A stretch of 64,000 bases of DNA from Arthrobacter sp. MMS18-M83 (GTDB lineage: Bacteria; Actinomycetota; Actinomycetes; Actinomycetales; Micrococcaceae), in NCBI RefSeq assembly GCF_026683955.1, contig NZ_CP113343.1, positions 1,550,001-1,614,000 of the forward strand, given 5' to 3'. The position numbers and the translations under genes are program-made. The notes below the pieces were generated by a model. That model had not been told where the DNA came from. It made no database searches and saw nothing but the letters and a program-made list of their open reading frames with translations. Positions 48,370 to 56,126 of the stretch are shown here, one piece after another; position 1 is the stretch's first letter; every line of letters begins with the position of its first letter.

Positions 48370-49722
48370 ATGAGCATGCTCGGAACCAAATGGAAGCTGC
48401 ACGGCAACGGCAAGACGATCCGGCCCGGACACGTAGTGGCGCCCGAGGAGCGGCTCGCGTGGCCGCTGACCATCGGCGTCGGTATGCAGCACGTCGTCGC
48501 GATGTTCGGAGCCACCTTCCTGGTGCCCATCATCACGGGCATGCCACCAGCCACCACGCTGCTCTTTTCCGGCATCGGCACCCTGTTGTTCCTCGTCATC
48601 ACCAAGGGCCGCGTACCCAGCTACCTTGGCTCCAGCTTTGCCTTCATCGCTCCCATCATGGCGTCCCAGCAGCAGTTCGGTGTTCCCGGTGCGCTGGGCG
48701 GAGTGGTGCTTGCCGGCGTCGTACTCGCTCTTATCGGTGCAGTGGTCCAGAAGTTCGGCGCTGAATGGATCAACCGGACCATGCCGCCCATCGTGACAGG
48801 CGCGATCGTTGCCCTGATCGGGCTGAACCTGGCGCCGGCCGCGAAGGCGAACTTCGACAAAGCCCCGATCACCGCCCTGGTCACGCTCGTGACGATCATC
48901 CTGGTGAGCGTCCTTTTCCGGGGCATTCTGGGCCGCCTGAGCATCTTGGTGGGAGTGGTGGTCGGTTACTTCACCGCCATGGCGCGCGGTGAGGTGGACT
49001 ACTCAAAGATGGATTCGGCCGCGTGGATCGGCCTGCCGCACTTCCAGACGCCCGAGTTCCACCTCGGCGTCGTGGGCTTGTTCGTGCCGGTTGTCTTGGT
49101 GCTTGTGGCGGAGAATGTAGGGCACGTGAAGTCCGTGGCAGCGATGACGGGACGAAACCTCGACGACGTCTCCGGCCGCGCGTTGCTGGCCGACGGCGTC
49201 GCGACGGTCCTCGCTGGATTCGGCGGCGGCTCCGGCACCACCACCTACGCGGAGAACATCGGCGTCATGGCAGCCACGAAGGTCTACTCGACGGCGGCCT
49301 ACTGGGTTGCCGGGACCTTCGCCATCCTCCTGAGTTTCTCGCCCAAGTTCGGCGAACTCATCGCCACCGTCCCCGCTGGCGTTCTGGGCGGCGCCGCGAC
49401 CATGCTGTACGGGATGATCGGCGTCCTGGGCGTGAAGATCTGGGTGCAGAACAAGGTCAACTTCTCCAACCCCATCAACCTGACTACGGCCGCCGTCGCT
49501 TTGATTATTGGGATTGCCGATTACACCTGGACCCTCGGGGAACTGAAGTTCACGGGCATCGCGCTGGGTTCGGCCGCTGCCTTGGTGGTCTACCACGGCA
49601 TGAAGGGCCTGGCGCGTTGGCGCGGGACCGTCGCCGAGCCGGAGATGGAGACGGCAGGGTTGCCGCCAGCGGCGAAGGCAGCGATGAATGCGGCCGCCAA
49701 GAGGAGCGGGAAGAAGGGCTAA
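48370..49722 (+). CDS. uraA: uracil permease (NCS2 family)
   Basis: A 450-residue membrane protein with about 14 transmembrane segments. It has the NCS2 helix-8/10 hallmarks LVLVAENVGHVKSVAAMTG and FGGGSGTTTYAENIGVMAATKV, where the conserved glutamates bind the base. It imports uracil, or possibly another pyrimidine, with protons. The start is followed by a soluble Lys/His-rich segment of about 30 residues. Neighbouring RutE-like reductase supports pyrimidine use. Its terminator is at 49752-49778. Some relatives are named rutG or pyrP. Confidence 0.9.
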   Translation: MSMLGTKWKLHGNGKTIRPGHVVAPEERLAWPLTIGVGMQHVVAMFGATFLVPIITGMPPATTLLFSGIGTLLFLVITKGRVPSYLGSSFAFIAPIMASQQQFGVPGALGGVVLAGVVLALIGAVVQKFGAEWINRTMPPIVTGAIVALIGLNLAPAAKANFDKAPITALVTLVTIILVSVLFRGILGRLSILVGVVVGYFTAMARGEVDYSKMDSAAWIGLPHFQTPEFHLGVVGLFVPVVLVLVAENVGHVKSVAAMTGRNLDDVSGRALLADGVATVLAGFGGGSGTTTYAENIGVMAATKVYSTAAYWVAGTFAILLSFSPKFGELIATVPAGVLGGAATMLYGMIGVLGVKIWVQNKVNFSNPINLTTAAVALIIGIADYTWTLGELKFTGIALGSAAALVVYHGMKGLARWRGTVAEPEMETAGLPPAAKAAMNAAAKRSGKKG

Positions 49723-49751
49723 AGGCCTGTCCTCGCGGCAATTCATGTGTT

Positions 49752-49778
49752 CGGCGGGGAGGGTTGCCCTCCCCGCCG
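49752..49778 (+). terminator. uraA terminator
   Basis: CGGCGGGGAGGG and CCCTCCCCGCCG form a perfect 12-bp stem with a TTG loop, 30 nt after the stop codon. A short CACAAATT rather than a U-tract follows. Confidence 0.75.
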
Positions 49779-49831
49779 CACAAATTCCGGGCCGCACGGT
49801 GGGCGGCCCAAGGGGCGGCCCAACCGCTTAG

Positions 49832-50296
49832 CTATGACAGGCGCCTGCGGACAATCTCGCTGACTGCCTTGCCGTCGAAGCGTCCAGCGACCCTTTCGGA
49901 GACCGGCTTCATGACATAGCCCATGTGCATCAGGGACAGTTCCACGCCGTCGGCCCTGAGCGAGGCGATGGTCTCGTCAACGATGGACTCGACTTCTTCG
50001 GCGGTCAACGGTTCCGGAAGATAGGCCTCGATTACCTCGGCATCCGCGATCTCCGTGGCGGCACGCTCGGACTCTCCGGCCTCCTCGTAAAGCCGGGCGA
50101 CCTCGTGATACTGCGCGGCCTCCTTCTGCAACATAGCCGTGATCTGGGCGTCTTCCAGGTGGATCGGCGTCTGGCCGGCTTTCTCACGGGTGTCAATCTC
50201 GCTAAGGACGTTGCGGGTGGCGTTCAGGGCGATGCGGTTGCCATCCTTCATGTGGCTGACGACGTCTGCGTGCAGCCGCTCTTTCAAGGTGGACAT
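49832..50296 (-). CDS. GatB/YqeY domain protein
   Basis: A 154-residue helical protein of the YqeY family, matching the tRNA-binding tail domain of GatB. It begins MSTLKERLHADVVSHMKDGN and contains LNATRNVLSEIDTRE, AQITAMLQKEAAQYHEVARLY, EAYLPEPLTAEEVE and the C-terminal GRFDGKAVSEIVRRRL. Length is typical (about 150). The role is unclear; a link to amidation or tRNA binding is presumed. It is convergent with uraA. Confidence 0.92.
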   Translation of the reverse strand: MSTLKERLHADVVSHMKDGNRIALNATRNVLSEIDTREKAGQTPIHLEDAQITAMLQKEAAQYHEVARLYEEAGESERAATEIADAEVIEAYLPEPLTAEEVESIVDETIASLRADGVELSLMHMGYVMKPVSERVAGRFDGKAVSEIVRRRLS

Positions 50297-50486
50297 GGTG
50301 TGCTCCTCGATTCGATGATGCCGTGCTGGCCGGCTGCCAGCCCGGCAGGCGGTGACGGCGTCCCGGGCTGGGGTCGTCGCATCGTCGGTGCATGGCAGAA
50401 GTCAGAGCCATACTTGTACATTCATTATCTGCCCGGCGACGACGTCGAGTAACCCCGCAGCATGCCCCCTCCTGGCACTGAGGAAT

Positions 50487-50507
50487 GGACATATTCGCAC
50501 TATGTCC
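50487..50507. repeat. palindrome GGACATA-N7-TATGTCC
   Basis: Perfect 7-bp inverted repeat with a 7-nt loop; a further CATGTCC lies about 25 nt to the right (50530-50536). It lies in the 260-nt gap between the YqeY start and the glycerate kinase stop, where it may end kinase transcription. The rest of that gap shows no gene. Confidence 0.45.
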
Positions 50508-50556
50508 GTTGCTCGTGGCCAACGGAGAGCATGTCCCTTGGCCGGGATTCAGCGAG

Positions 50557-51702
50557 CTAGACCCCTTCAAGCACCTGGCTCGTGGCCCATGCGAGGTACT
50601 TGGCGGCATTCGCTACGGCGTCGTCGGCGTCGGGCAGTCCGTTCTTGCGCTGCGCGACGTCGAGCAACTGTGCCGCGGCCACCACCCCGTGGCTAGCAAG
50701 TTCCTCGGGCGTTACCAGGATTCTGCCGGCCACCACAATCACGGGAATGCCATGCCCGTGGGCCGAATCGGCCAGGGCGATCGGGGCCTTGCCCGTCAGC
50801 GACTGCGAATCCATGGAGCCTTCGCCCGTGATCACGAGGTCCGCGCCGCCGAGCTGTTCAGGAAGACCCGTGAGTCCCGCCACGAGCGCAAAACCGCCTT
50901 CCAGCGTCGCCTGTGTGAAGGCCAAGAACGACGCCGGGAACCCACCCGCCGCGCCAGCCCCGGGAACGTTGACGTCCTGTCCGCCCGCTTCACGCAGCAG
51001 GGACGCCCAGTTGCGCAGGCCGGCGTCGAGCAGTTCCACGGCGTCCTCATCCGCGCCCTTCTGCGGACCGAAAACATGTGCCGCGCCGTCGTTGCCAAAG
51101 AGCGGGTTCTGGACGTCGACGGCGATCCGGAACCTCACCGCAGTCAGCCGCGGATCCAGCCCGGAGACGTCGAGGGATACGACGTCAGCGAGCGAGCCTC
51201 CGCCGAGCGGAACCACGTTCCCGGCCGCGTCCAGGGGTTTGAGCCCGAGTGCGCGCAAGGCGCCGCTGCCGCCGTCGGACATCGCGGAGCCGCCCAAGCC
51301 GAGCACAATTTCCGTTGCACCGGCGTCGAGGGCCGCGGCGATGAGTTGGCCGCAACCGTAACTGTGGGCGCGCAAGGCGTTCTCCGGCGTCGGCTCCATG
51401 TGCGCCAATCCGGACGCTTGCGCCGTTTCGATCACCGCGGTGGCTCCGCCGAAGGCGGTTTGTCGGATGGCCCATGCCGCGCCCACCGGCTTGAGAATGG
51501 GGCCCACGACGGCGTTGATCCGCTCTTCGTAGCCCGCCGCCACGGCCGCTTCGAGTGTTCCTTCGCCACCGTCGGCGATTGGGAACTGCGTCACCACGGC
51601 ATCCGGATACACCCGCAATACCCCCTCGGCCATGGCCGATGCCGCTTCGGCAGCGGTGAGGGAACCTTTGAACTTGTCCGGGGCAATCAGGATGCGCATC
51701 AT
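50557..51702 (-). CDS. glxK: glycerate kinase
   Basis: A 381-residue member of the GarK/GlxK family that phosphorylates D-glycerate with ATP, feeding photorespiratory, glyoxylate or serine-derived carbon into glycolysis. It starts MMRILIAPDKFKGSLTAAEAA and has PIADGGEGTLEA, LGLGGSAMSDGGSGAL, the conserved GAGAAGG and ADLVITGEGSMDSQSLTGKAP. Family identity is clear; whether 2- or 3-phosphoglycerate is produced is not. No adjacent gene of glyoxylate metabolism. Confidence 0.93.
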   Translation of the reverse strand: MMRILIAPDKFKGSLTAAEAASAMAEGVLRVYPDAVVTQFPIADGGEGTLEAAVAAGYEERINAVVGPILKPVGAAWAIRQTAFGGATAVIETAQASGLAHMEPTPENALRAHSYGCGQLIAAALDAGATEIVLGLGGSAMSDGGSGALRALGLKPLDAAGNVVPLGGGSLADVVSLDVSGLDPRLTAVRFRIAVDVQNPLFGNDGAAHVFGPQKGADEDAVELLDAGLRNWASLLREAGGQDVNVPGAGAAGGFPASFLAFTQATLEGGFALVAGLTGLPEQLGGADLVITGEGSMDSQSLTGKAPIALADSAHGHGIPVIVVAGRILVTPEELASHGVVAAAQLLDVAQRKNGLPDADDAVANAAKYLAWATSQVLEGV

Positions 51703-51831
51703 CCCATCCTGCCAGCGGGGCTAAGCTTTTCGCAGATTCGTGCGTGGAGATGTCGAAATCAGCCCACGCCGTTCGTATAGAGGGTGAGACGCGGGCAAGG
51801 TGCCGGCGCCACATCCCAAGGAGGAACAGTC

Positions 51832-52182
51832 ATGTCACGCTATCTGCTCAGCATCTACCAACCCGATGGCCCCATCCCGGAACCCGGGGTCCTCAACAAA
51901 ATCATGGCCGATCTGGAGGTCCTGAACCAGGAAATGCACGACGCCGGTGCGTGGGTTTTCACAGGCGGGCTGCACCCCTCCAGCACCTCCACGGTGGTGC
52001 GTGTGAACGACGGCGAAGTACTCACCACGGACGGTCCGTTCGTCGAGGCCAAGGAACACGTGGGCGGGCTGTGGGTGATCGAAGCCTCGGACCTGGACGT
52101 GGCACTCGAGTGGGGACGCAAAGCCGCCCAAGCCACCACTTTGCCCATCGAAGTCCGGCCTTTCGCGGGCTACCGAGATTAA
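51832..52182 (+). CDS. YciI/DGPF-domain protein
   Basis: A 116-residue YCII-related protein with the DGPFVEAKEHVGGLWVIE signature (residues about 65-82) and ferredoxin-like fold. AGGAGGAAC before ATG 51832 is a near-ideal ribosome-binding site. It is directly followed (7 nt) by an ECF sigma factor with a C-terminal extension. The same pairing is known for ECF42-type sigma factors, so the protein is probably part of that sigma regulon. Molecular activity unknown. Confidence 0.9.
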   Translation: MSRYLLSIYQPDGPIPEPGVLNKIMADLEVLNQEMHDAGAWVFTGGLHPSSTSTVVRVNDGEVLTTDGPFVEAKEHVGGLWVIEASDLDVALEWGRKAAQATTLPIEVRPFAGYRD

Positions 52183-52189
52183 TTTCCCC

Positions 52190-53455
52190 ATGGTCCATAT
52201 TTCGGAGATCGGTCAAATATTCCGCGAAGAGCATGGACGCTCCGTGGCCGTCCTGGTCCGCGTTTTGGGCAGTATCGACGCCGCCGAAGACGCGGTCCAG
52301 GATGCCTTCACCGAGGCCGTGGCCCGCTGGCCGGACACCGGACTGCCGCCAAGCCCGGCCGGCTGGATCATCACGACCGCCCGGAATCGCGCCATCGACA
52401 GGCTGCGCCGCGAGGCGTCCGGCAGGGAGAAACTCGCCCAAGTGACGCTCATGCAGGGCGATGAGACCGAAGCAATCGAGGTGGACACGGTGGAGGACAA
52501 CCAGCTAAGGCTGATTTTTACGTGCTGCCACCCAGCCCTCAACCGGGGCGCCCAAGTGGCGCTAACGCTCAAGCTTTTGGGCGGGCTCACCACCGCCGAA
52601 ATTGCCCACGCGTTCCTGGTACCCGAACCAACCATGGCCCAACGCCTGGTGCGTGCGAAGGGCAAGATCCGCGACGCCCACATCCCCTACCGTGTACCGA
52701 CTGGCGCCGAACTCCCGGAGCGGCTGAAGTCGGTGCTGGCCGTGGTCTACTTGGTCTTCAACGAGGGTTACGCGGCGAGCTCGGGCACCGGGTTGGTGCG
52801 CGAAGACCTCTGCCGCGAGGCCGTGCGTCTAGGCAGGCTCATCGTCGAACTCATGCCCGATGAGCCCGAGGCCAAGGGGCTCTTGGCCCTCATGCTTCTG
52901 CTCGATTCCCGGCGTGCCGCCCGGACAACGCCCGACGGCGGCCTTGTGCGGCTCGCTGACCAGGACCACAGCCTCTGGGACACCAGGCTGATTGCCGAGG
53001 GACAACTGTTGGTACGGCAATGCTTGAAGAGGAACCAGCCCGGACCGTACCAATTGCAGGCTGCCATCAACGCGGTGCACAGCGACGCCGCGCGGCCTGA
53101 GGACACCGATTGGCGTCAAGTCCTTGCGCTGTACGGGCAACTCCTAGCCTTGGAGCCGACGCCGGTGGTCGCCTTGAACCGAGCCGTGGCCCTCGCTGAG
53201 GTGGAAGGACCCGCCGCGGGTCTTGCCGCCGTCGACGTCCTTGAGCTGGGCAACTACTACTTGTTCCACGCCGTGAGGGCGGATTTGCTCCGGCGCCTCG
53301 GCCGCGACGACGAAGCTGTCGCCGCTTACCGCGCCGCGCAGCAGCGCACAGACAACGACGCCGAGCGCGACTTCCTCGACGCGCGGGCCCGGGCGCTCAC
53401 CACCACTGCCCCCGGCCCTGCAGCACCGCCTTCAGACGATCCGCACGGTCGGTGA
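52190..53455 (+). CDS. ECF sigma factor with TPR-like C-terminal extension (ECF42-like)
   Basis: A 421-residue sigma factor. Region 2 is FREEHGRSVAVLVRVLGSID to AIDRLRREASGREK; region 4 is LKLLGGLTTAEIAHAFLVPE. Next comes the DUF6596-type segment VVYLVFNEGYAASSG and a TPR-like helical tail (residues about 290-410), which in ECF42 members replaces an anti-sigma factor in controlling activity. No anti-sigma gene is adjacent. Its target is probably its own YciI-sigma promoter. The 3' end overlaps the convergent phosphodiesterase by 59 nt. Confidence 0.9.
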   Translation: MVHISEIGQIFREEHGRSVAVLVRVLGSIDAAEDAVQDAFTEAVARWPDTGLPPSPAGWIITTARNRAIDRLRREASGREKLAQVTLMQGDETEAIEVDTVEDNQLRLIFTCCHPALNRGAQVALTLKLLGGLTTAEIAHAFLVPEPTMAQRLVRAKGKIRDAHIPYRVPTGAELPERLKSVLAVVYLVFNEGYAASSGTGLVREDLCREAVRLGRLIVELMPDEPEAKGLLALMLLLDSRRAARTTPDGGLVRLADQDHSLWDTRLIAEGQLLVRQCLKRNQPGPYQLQAAINAVHSDAARPEDTDWRQVLALYGQLLALEPTPVVALNRAVALAEVEGPAAGLAAVDVLELGNYYLFHAVRADLLRRLGRDDEAVAAYRAAQQRTDNDAERDFLDARARALTTTAPGPAAPPSDDPHGR

Positions 53456-54182
53456 CAATCCCGTCCACGCCCATGTCCAGCAGCCTGGCCATCTCCGCGG
53501 AGTCGTTGACCGTCCAAACGTGCACCTGCAGCCCGCTCCGGTGAGCCCTCCGCACGAAACCGGGCGTCACCACCGTCAATGGTCCGTAACGGACGGGCAC
53601 TTGGAGCGCATCGACGTCGTGCAGAATCTTCGCCAGCCACCGCTCTGGAAGAAGCGGTCCCAGAAGGGTGAAGACGGCGTTGCAGACGATGCCCGCCGAG
53701 GATGCCGTACGACGGCCTAGCATGCGCAGGACAGCGCGACGCCGGCGATCGGAGAAGCTTGCAATCAAGACGCGATCATGGGCGTCAAGCTGCTCGATGA
53801 CCCGGGCGAGGGCTTTGACGGTGTGCCAATCCTTGACGTCGATATTCAGCCGCGCCTCGGGGAATTCGGCAAGGATGTCTGCCAAGAGGGGAACCGCTTC
53901 GCGGCCGCCAATGCGTGCTGTGGCAATCTCAGCGGCGCTGAGGCTGGAGATCCGGCCGTGGCGGTTCGTGACACGGTCCAGCGTGTCGTCATGGAAAAGG
54001 AGCACCACCCCATCGGCCGTAGTGCGCGCGTCGGTTTCCAAGTGCGTGAAGCCAAGCTCAAGCGCGGCCCCAAAAGCCGAGGCCGAGTTCTCGAGTCCGT
54101 CCGGCGAAAACCCGCGGTGCGCGAAGGCAAGCGGCGCGGTTTGTCCGTCAGGACGGCTGAAGAAGGGCAAGTTGAGGCTCAC
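53397..54182 (-). CDS. glycerophosphodiester phosphodiesterase
   Basis: A 261-residue GDPD-family TIM-barrel enzyme releasing sn-glycerol 3-phosphate from glycerophosphodiesters. Catalytic motifs: HRGFSPDGLENS near residue 20, LETDARTTADGVVLLFHDDTLDR near residue 48, and IDVKDWH. GTG 54182 begins VSLNLPFFSRPDG; I see no signal peptide, so the enzyme is probably cytosolic. The longer open frame upstream crosses the next gene and is spurious. Confidence 0.9.
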   Translation of the reverse strand: MSLNLPFFSRPDGQTAPLAFAHRGFSPDGLENSASAFGAALELGFTHLETDARTTADGVVLLFHDDTLDRVTNRHGRISSLSAAEIATARIGGREAVPLLADILAEFPEARLNIDVKDWHTVKALARVIEQLDAHDRVLIASFSDRRRRAVLRMLGRRTASSAGIVCNAVFTLLGPLLPERWLAKILHDVDALQVPVRYGPLTVVTPGFVRRAHRSGLQVHVWTVNDSAEMARLLDMGVDGIVTDRADRLKAVLQGRGQWW

Positions 54183-54223
54183 ACGGGTAGCGTAACCCGC
54201 GGCGGGGTGGCCGGATGATCCAG

Positions 54224-54472
54224 TCAGGACTCCTGCCGGACGATCTCCACGCCGTCGCCGCAGTGCACCAGCGTACGGCCGCGGCCGCCGTCGAGATTTA
54301 CCCAAACAACGCTGTGGTCGCCGGAGACGGCGTCCACTTGACCGGGGTTCTCGAACCCCGGCGCCAGCTTGACGCGCACGCGGTCCCCGCGGCGCAACTG
54401 CTTCCAATGTTCTGCCGGCTCCGCGCGGCGAACCGGGGCGTCGGGCCACCCGGTCGTTTTTCTCTTTGCCAT
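54224..54472 (-). CDS. small basic hypothetical protein, SH3-like
   Basis: An 82-residue protein starting MAKRKTTGWPDAPVRR. A basic N-terminus is followed by a beta-rich segment RRGDRVRVKLAPGFENPGQVDAVSGDHSVVWVNLDGGRGRTLVHCGDGVEIV, resembling a small SH3/KOW-type barrel. ATG 54472 seems right because codons further upstream run into the repeat at 54573-54624. I do not recognise the family. One cysteine near the C-terminus. Confidence 0.6.
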   Translation of the reverse strand: MAKRKTTGWPDAPVRRAEPAEHWKQLRRGDRVRVKLAPGFENPGQVDAVSGDHSVVWVNLDGGRGRTLVHCGDGVEIVRQES

Positions 54473-54572
54473 CTTGTCCCCATATTTGTTCGGTGTCGAA
54501 TGGCAAAAGAGTATGGGGGCAAGTTGAACAGCAGTTGGACTGAAGCTGTGTAATCCGTGAGCGGGCCAAACC

Positions 54573-54624
54573 GACTCGCATTTGTTGTCGTTTAGCGGCC
54601 TCATTACGACAACAAATGCGAGTC
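54573..54624. repeat. REP-like palindrome, 19-bp arms (GACTCGCATTTG family)
   Basis: GACTCGCATTTGTTGTCGT at 54573-54591 and its exact reverse complement at 54606-54624 enclose a 14-nt loop; outer GGGCC/GGGCCC bases may extend the stem. A related copy lies at 63848-63890. Positioned 30 nt after the hxlA stop, it can serve as its terminator, but the shared sequence elsewhere suggests a dispersed repeat family. Confidence 0.7.
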
Positions 54625-54654
54625 AGTCGGGCCCGGTCCGGACGAAAAGTGTTG

Positions 54655-55278
54655 CTAGATGATGGCGGCGCGGAGTTGCTTCGCGGCCAGTGCGGGGTCG
54701 TCTGCGCCGTAGATGGAACCGCCGACGACGGCGACATCCGCTCCGGCGCGCTGGACGGCTCCGATGGTGGACAGGTTCACACCGCCAGCGACGGAGAACG
54801 GCACACGGGCTTCCTCCCCGGCGCTCAGCAGGACGTCCAGGTTGTAGCCCGGCTTGGCCTGCTCGTCGAGGCCGGCGTGGAACTCGATGAACTTGGCACC
54901 GAGGGCCCGGGATTCCTTGGCACGGGTGACTTTGTCCGCGACGCCGATCAAGTCCACCACGATGCCCTTGTTGTGGGCCTTGGCGGCCTTGACTGCACCC
55001 GCGATGGTGGAGTCGTCCGCACCGCCAAGCACGGAGACGAGGTCCGCGCCGGCTTTGAACGCGATGTCGGCCTCGAGCTCACCGGCGTCCATGGTCTTGA
55101 GGTCGGCGAACACGATCTTGTCCGGATGGGCTTTCTTGATGGCGGTCACGGCGGACAGGCCTTCGCTTTTCACGAGGGGAGTGCCGAGTTCGATGATGTC
55201 CACGTATTCGGCCACCTTGCCCGCGATCTCGAGGGCAGCTTCGGTGGTGAGGACGTCGATGGCGACTTGCAGCTTCAT
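54655..55278 (-). CDS. hxlA: 3-hexulose-6-phosphate synthase
   Basis: HxlA condenses formaldehyde with ribulose 5-phosphate to 3-hexulose 6-phosphate, the first step of the ribulose-monophosphate (RuMP) pathway. The 207-residue TIM barrel of the orotidine-decarboxylase superfamily has the D-x-K-x-x-D motif ADLKTMD near residue 59, IELGTPLVKSEG and VAGGVNL. Length is typical of about 210. It follows hxlB by 55 nt, giving the hxlB-hxlA order. The pair detoxifies or assimilates formaldehyde, for example from demethylation of aromatics or methylamine-type substrates. Confidence 0.95.
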   Translation of the reverse strand: MKLQVAIDVLTTEAALEIAGKVAEYVDIIELGTPLVKSEGLSAVTAIKKAHPDKIVFADLKTMDAGELEADIAFKAGADLVSVLGGADDSTIAGAVKAAKAHNKGIVVDLIGVADKVTRAKESRALGAKFIEFHAGLDEQAKPGYNLDVLLSAGEEARVPFSVAGGVNLSTIGAVQRAGADVAVVGGSIYGADDPALAAKQLRAAII

Positions 55279-55333
55279 GGAAGGGATCTCTTTCCGTAGT
55301 TTGTTGTGGAGTTGGTGCAGTGGAAATCAGGGG

Positions 55334-55987
55334 CTATTCGAGGTTGGCGTGGCGGAGCCAGAGTTCCTCGGCCGGGGTTGCGTCGTTGTCCCACAAGGTC
55401 TGGAAGACTGCTTCGGCAACAAGGAAGAGCACCTGCTCGAAAAGGCTGCCGGAGTACTGACAGGACATTGTGGATCCGTGGTCTGTCTTCTGCGCAGCGG
55501 GAATGATGACGACGACGTCGGCCAGTTCCGCGAGCGGGGACGTTGCGTTCGTCGTGTACACGGCGATCCTGGCGCCGGCTTTGGAGGCCGTCTCGGCAGC
55601 GCGGACGGCGCCGGACGTCGTCCCGGAGCCCGAGGCAAGCAGCAGGAGGTCGCCCGAGCGGATAGCCGGCGTCGTGGTGTCCCCCGCGATGTGCACATCG
55701 AAGCCGAGGTGCATCAGCCGCATCGCAGCCATCCGCAGCACAAGGCCGCTGCGGCCGGCCCCCGCAATAAAGATCCGTCCGGTGGCCGAGTTTCCCGCGG
55801 CCTGGACTTCCGTGGCCAGGCGGGACAGCTGCAGCAGGTCCACTTCAGCGGCCGTTTCCGCGATCTCGCTACCCACGAGGGCCAAGCTCATGTCGATGTC
55901 TTGGCTTAGGTCGACGTCCTGGGCGCCGCGAGCCTGGACGCGATCTAGGTCCGATGCGGCGTGGACAGTCCCTGCGGTGGTGGTCAT
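55334..55987 (-). CDS. hxlB: 6-phospho-3-hexuloisomerase
   Basis: HxlB isomerises 3-hexulose 6-phosphate to fructose 6-phosphate, completing the RuMP entry. The 217-residue SIS-domain protein has IFIAGAGRSGLVLRMAAMRLMHLGF, the LLLASGSGTTSGAVRAAETA phosphate-binding loop, and the family's conserved STMSCQYSGSLFEQV segment. GTAACGC precedes ATG 55987, and GGAGG lies seven bases upstream as ribosome-binding site. It is the first gene of hxlB-hxlA, divergent from the LuxR hybrid regulator across 139 nt. Confidence 0.95.
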   Translation of the reverse strand: MTTTAGTVHAASDLDRVQARGAQDVDLSQDIDMSLALVGSEIAETAAEVDLLQLSRLATEVQAAGNSATGRIFIAGAGRSGLVLRMAAMRLMHLGFDVHIAGDTTTPAIRSGDLLLLASGSGTTSGAVRAAETASKAGARIAVYTTNATSPLAELADVVVIIPAAQKTDHGSTMSCQYSGSLFEQVLFLVAEAVFQTLWDNDATPAEELWLRHANLE

Positions 55988-56077
55988 GCGTTACCTCCTG
56001 CTCAGTTGATTGCTCCGTTTGAATCAATCGTTCCGGATTGAACGGATAGGCGTAACGCTGAGCATGGGCAGTCCCAG

Positions 56078-56093
56078 CTACCCGTTTGGGTAG
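56078..56093. promoter_or_regulatory. operator candidate between hxlB and the LuxR hybrid
   Basis: CTACCC-GTTT-GGGTAG is a perfect 6-bp palindrome with a 4-nt centre, 34 nt before the regulator start and 85-90 nt before hxlB. LuxR-type dimers bind such sites. A second inverted repeat, CAATC-N6-GATTG, lies at 56025-56040, closer to hxlB. TAAAGT at 56115-56120 could be a -10 for the regulator, which would put the palindrome over its -35. Confidence 0.55.
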
Positions 56094-56126
56094 TGAAGTT
56101 CGTGACGATAAAGCTAAAGTGGCGGG

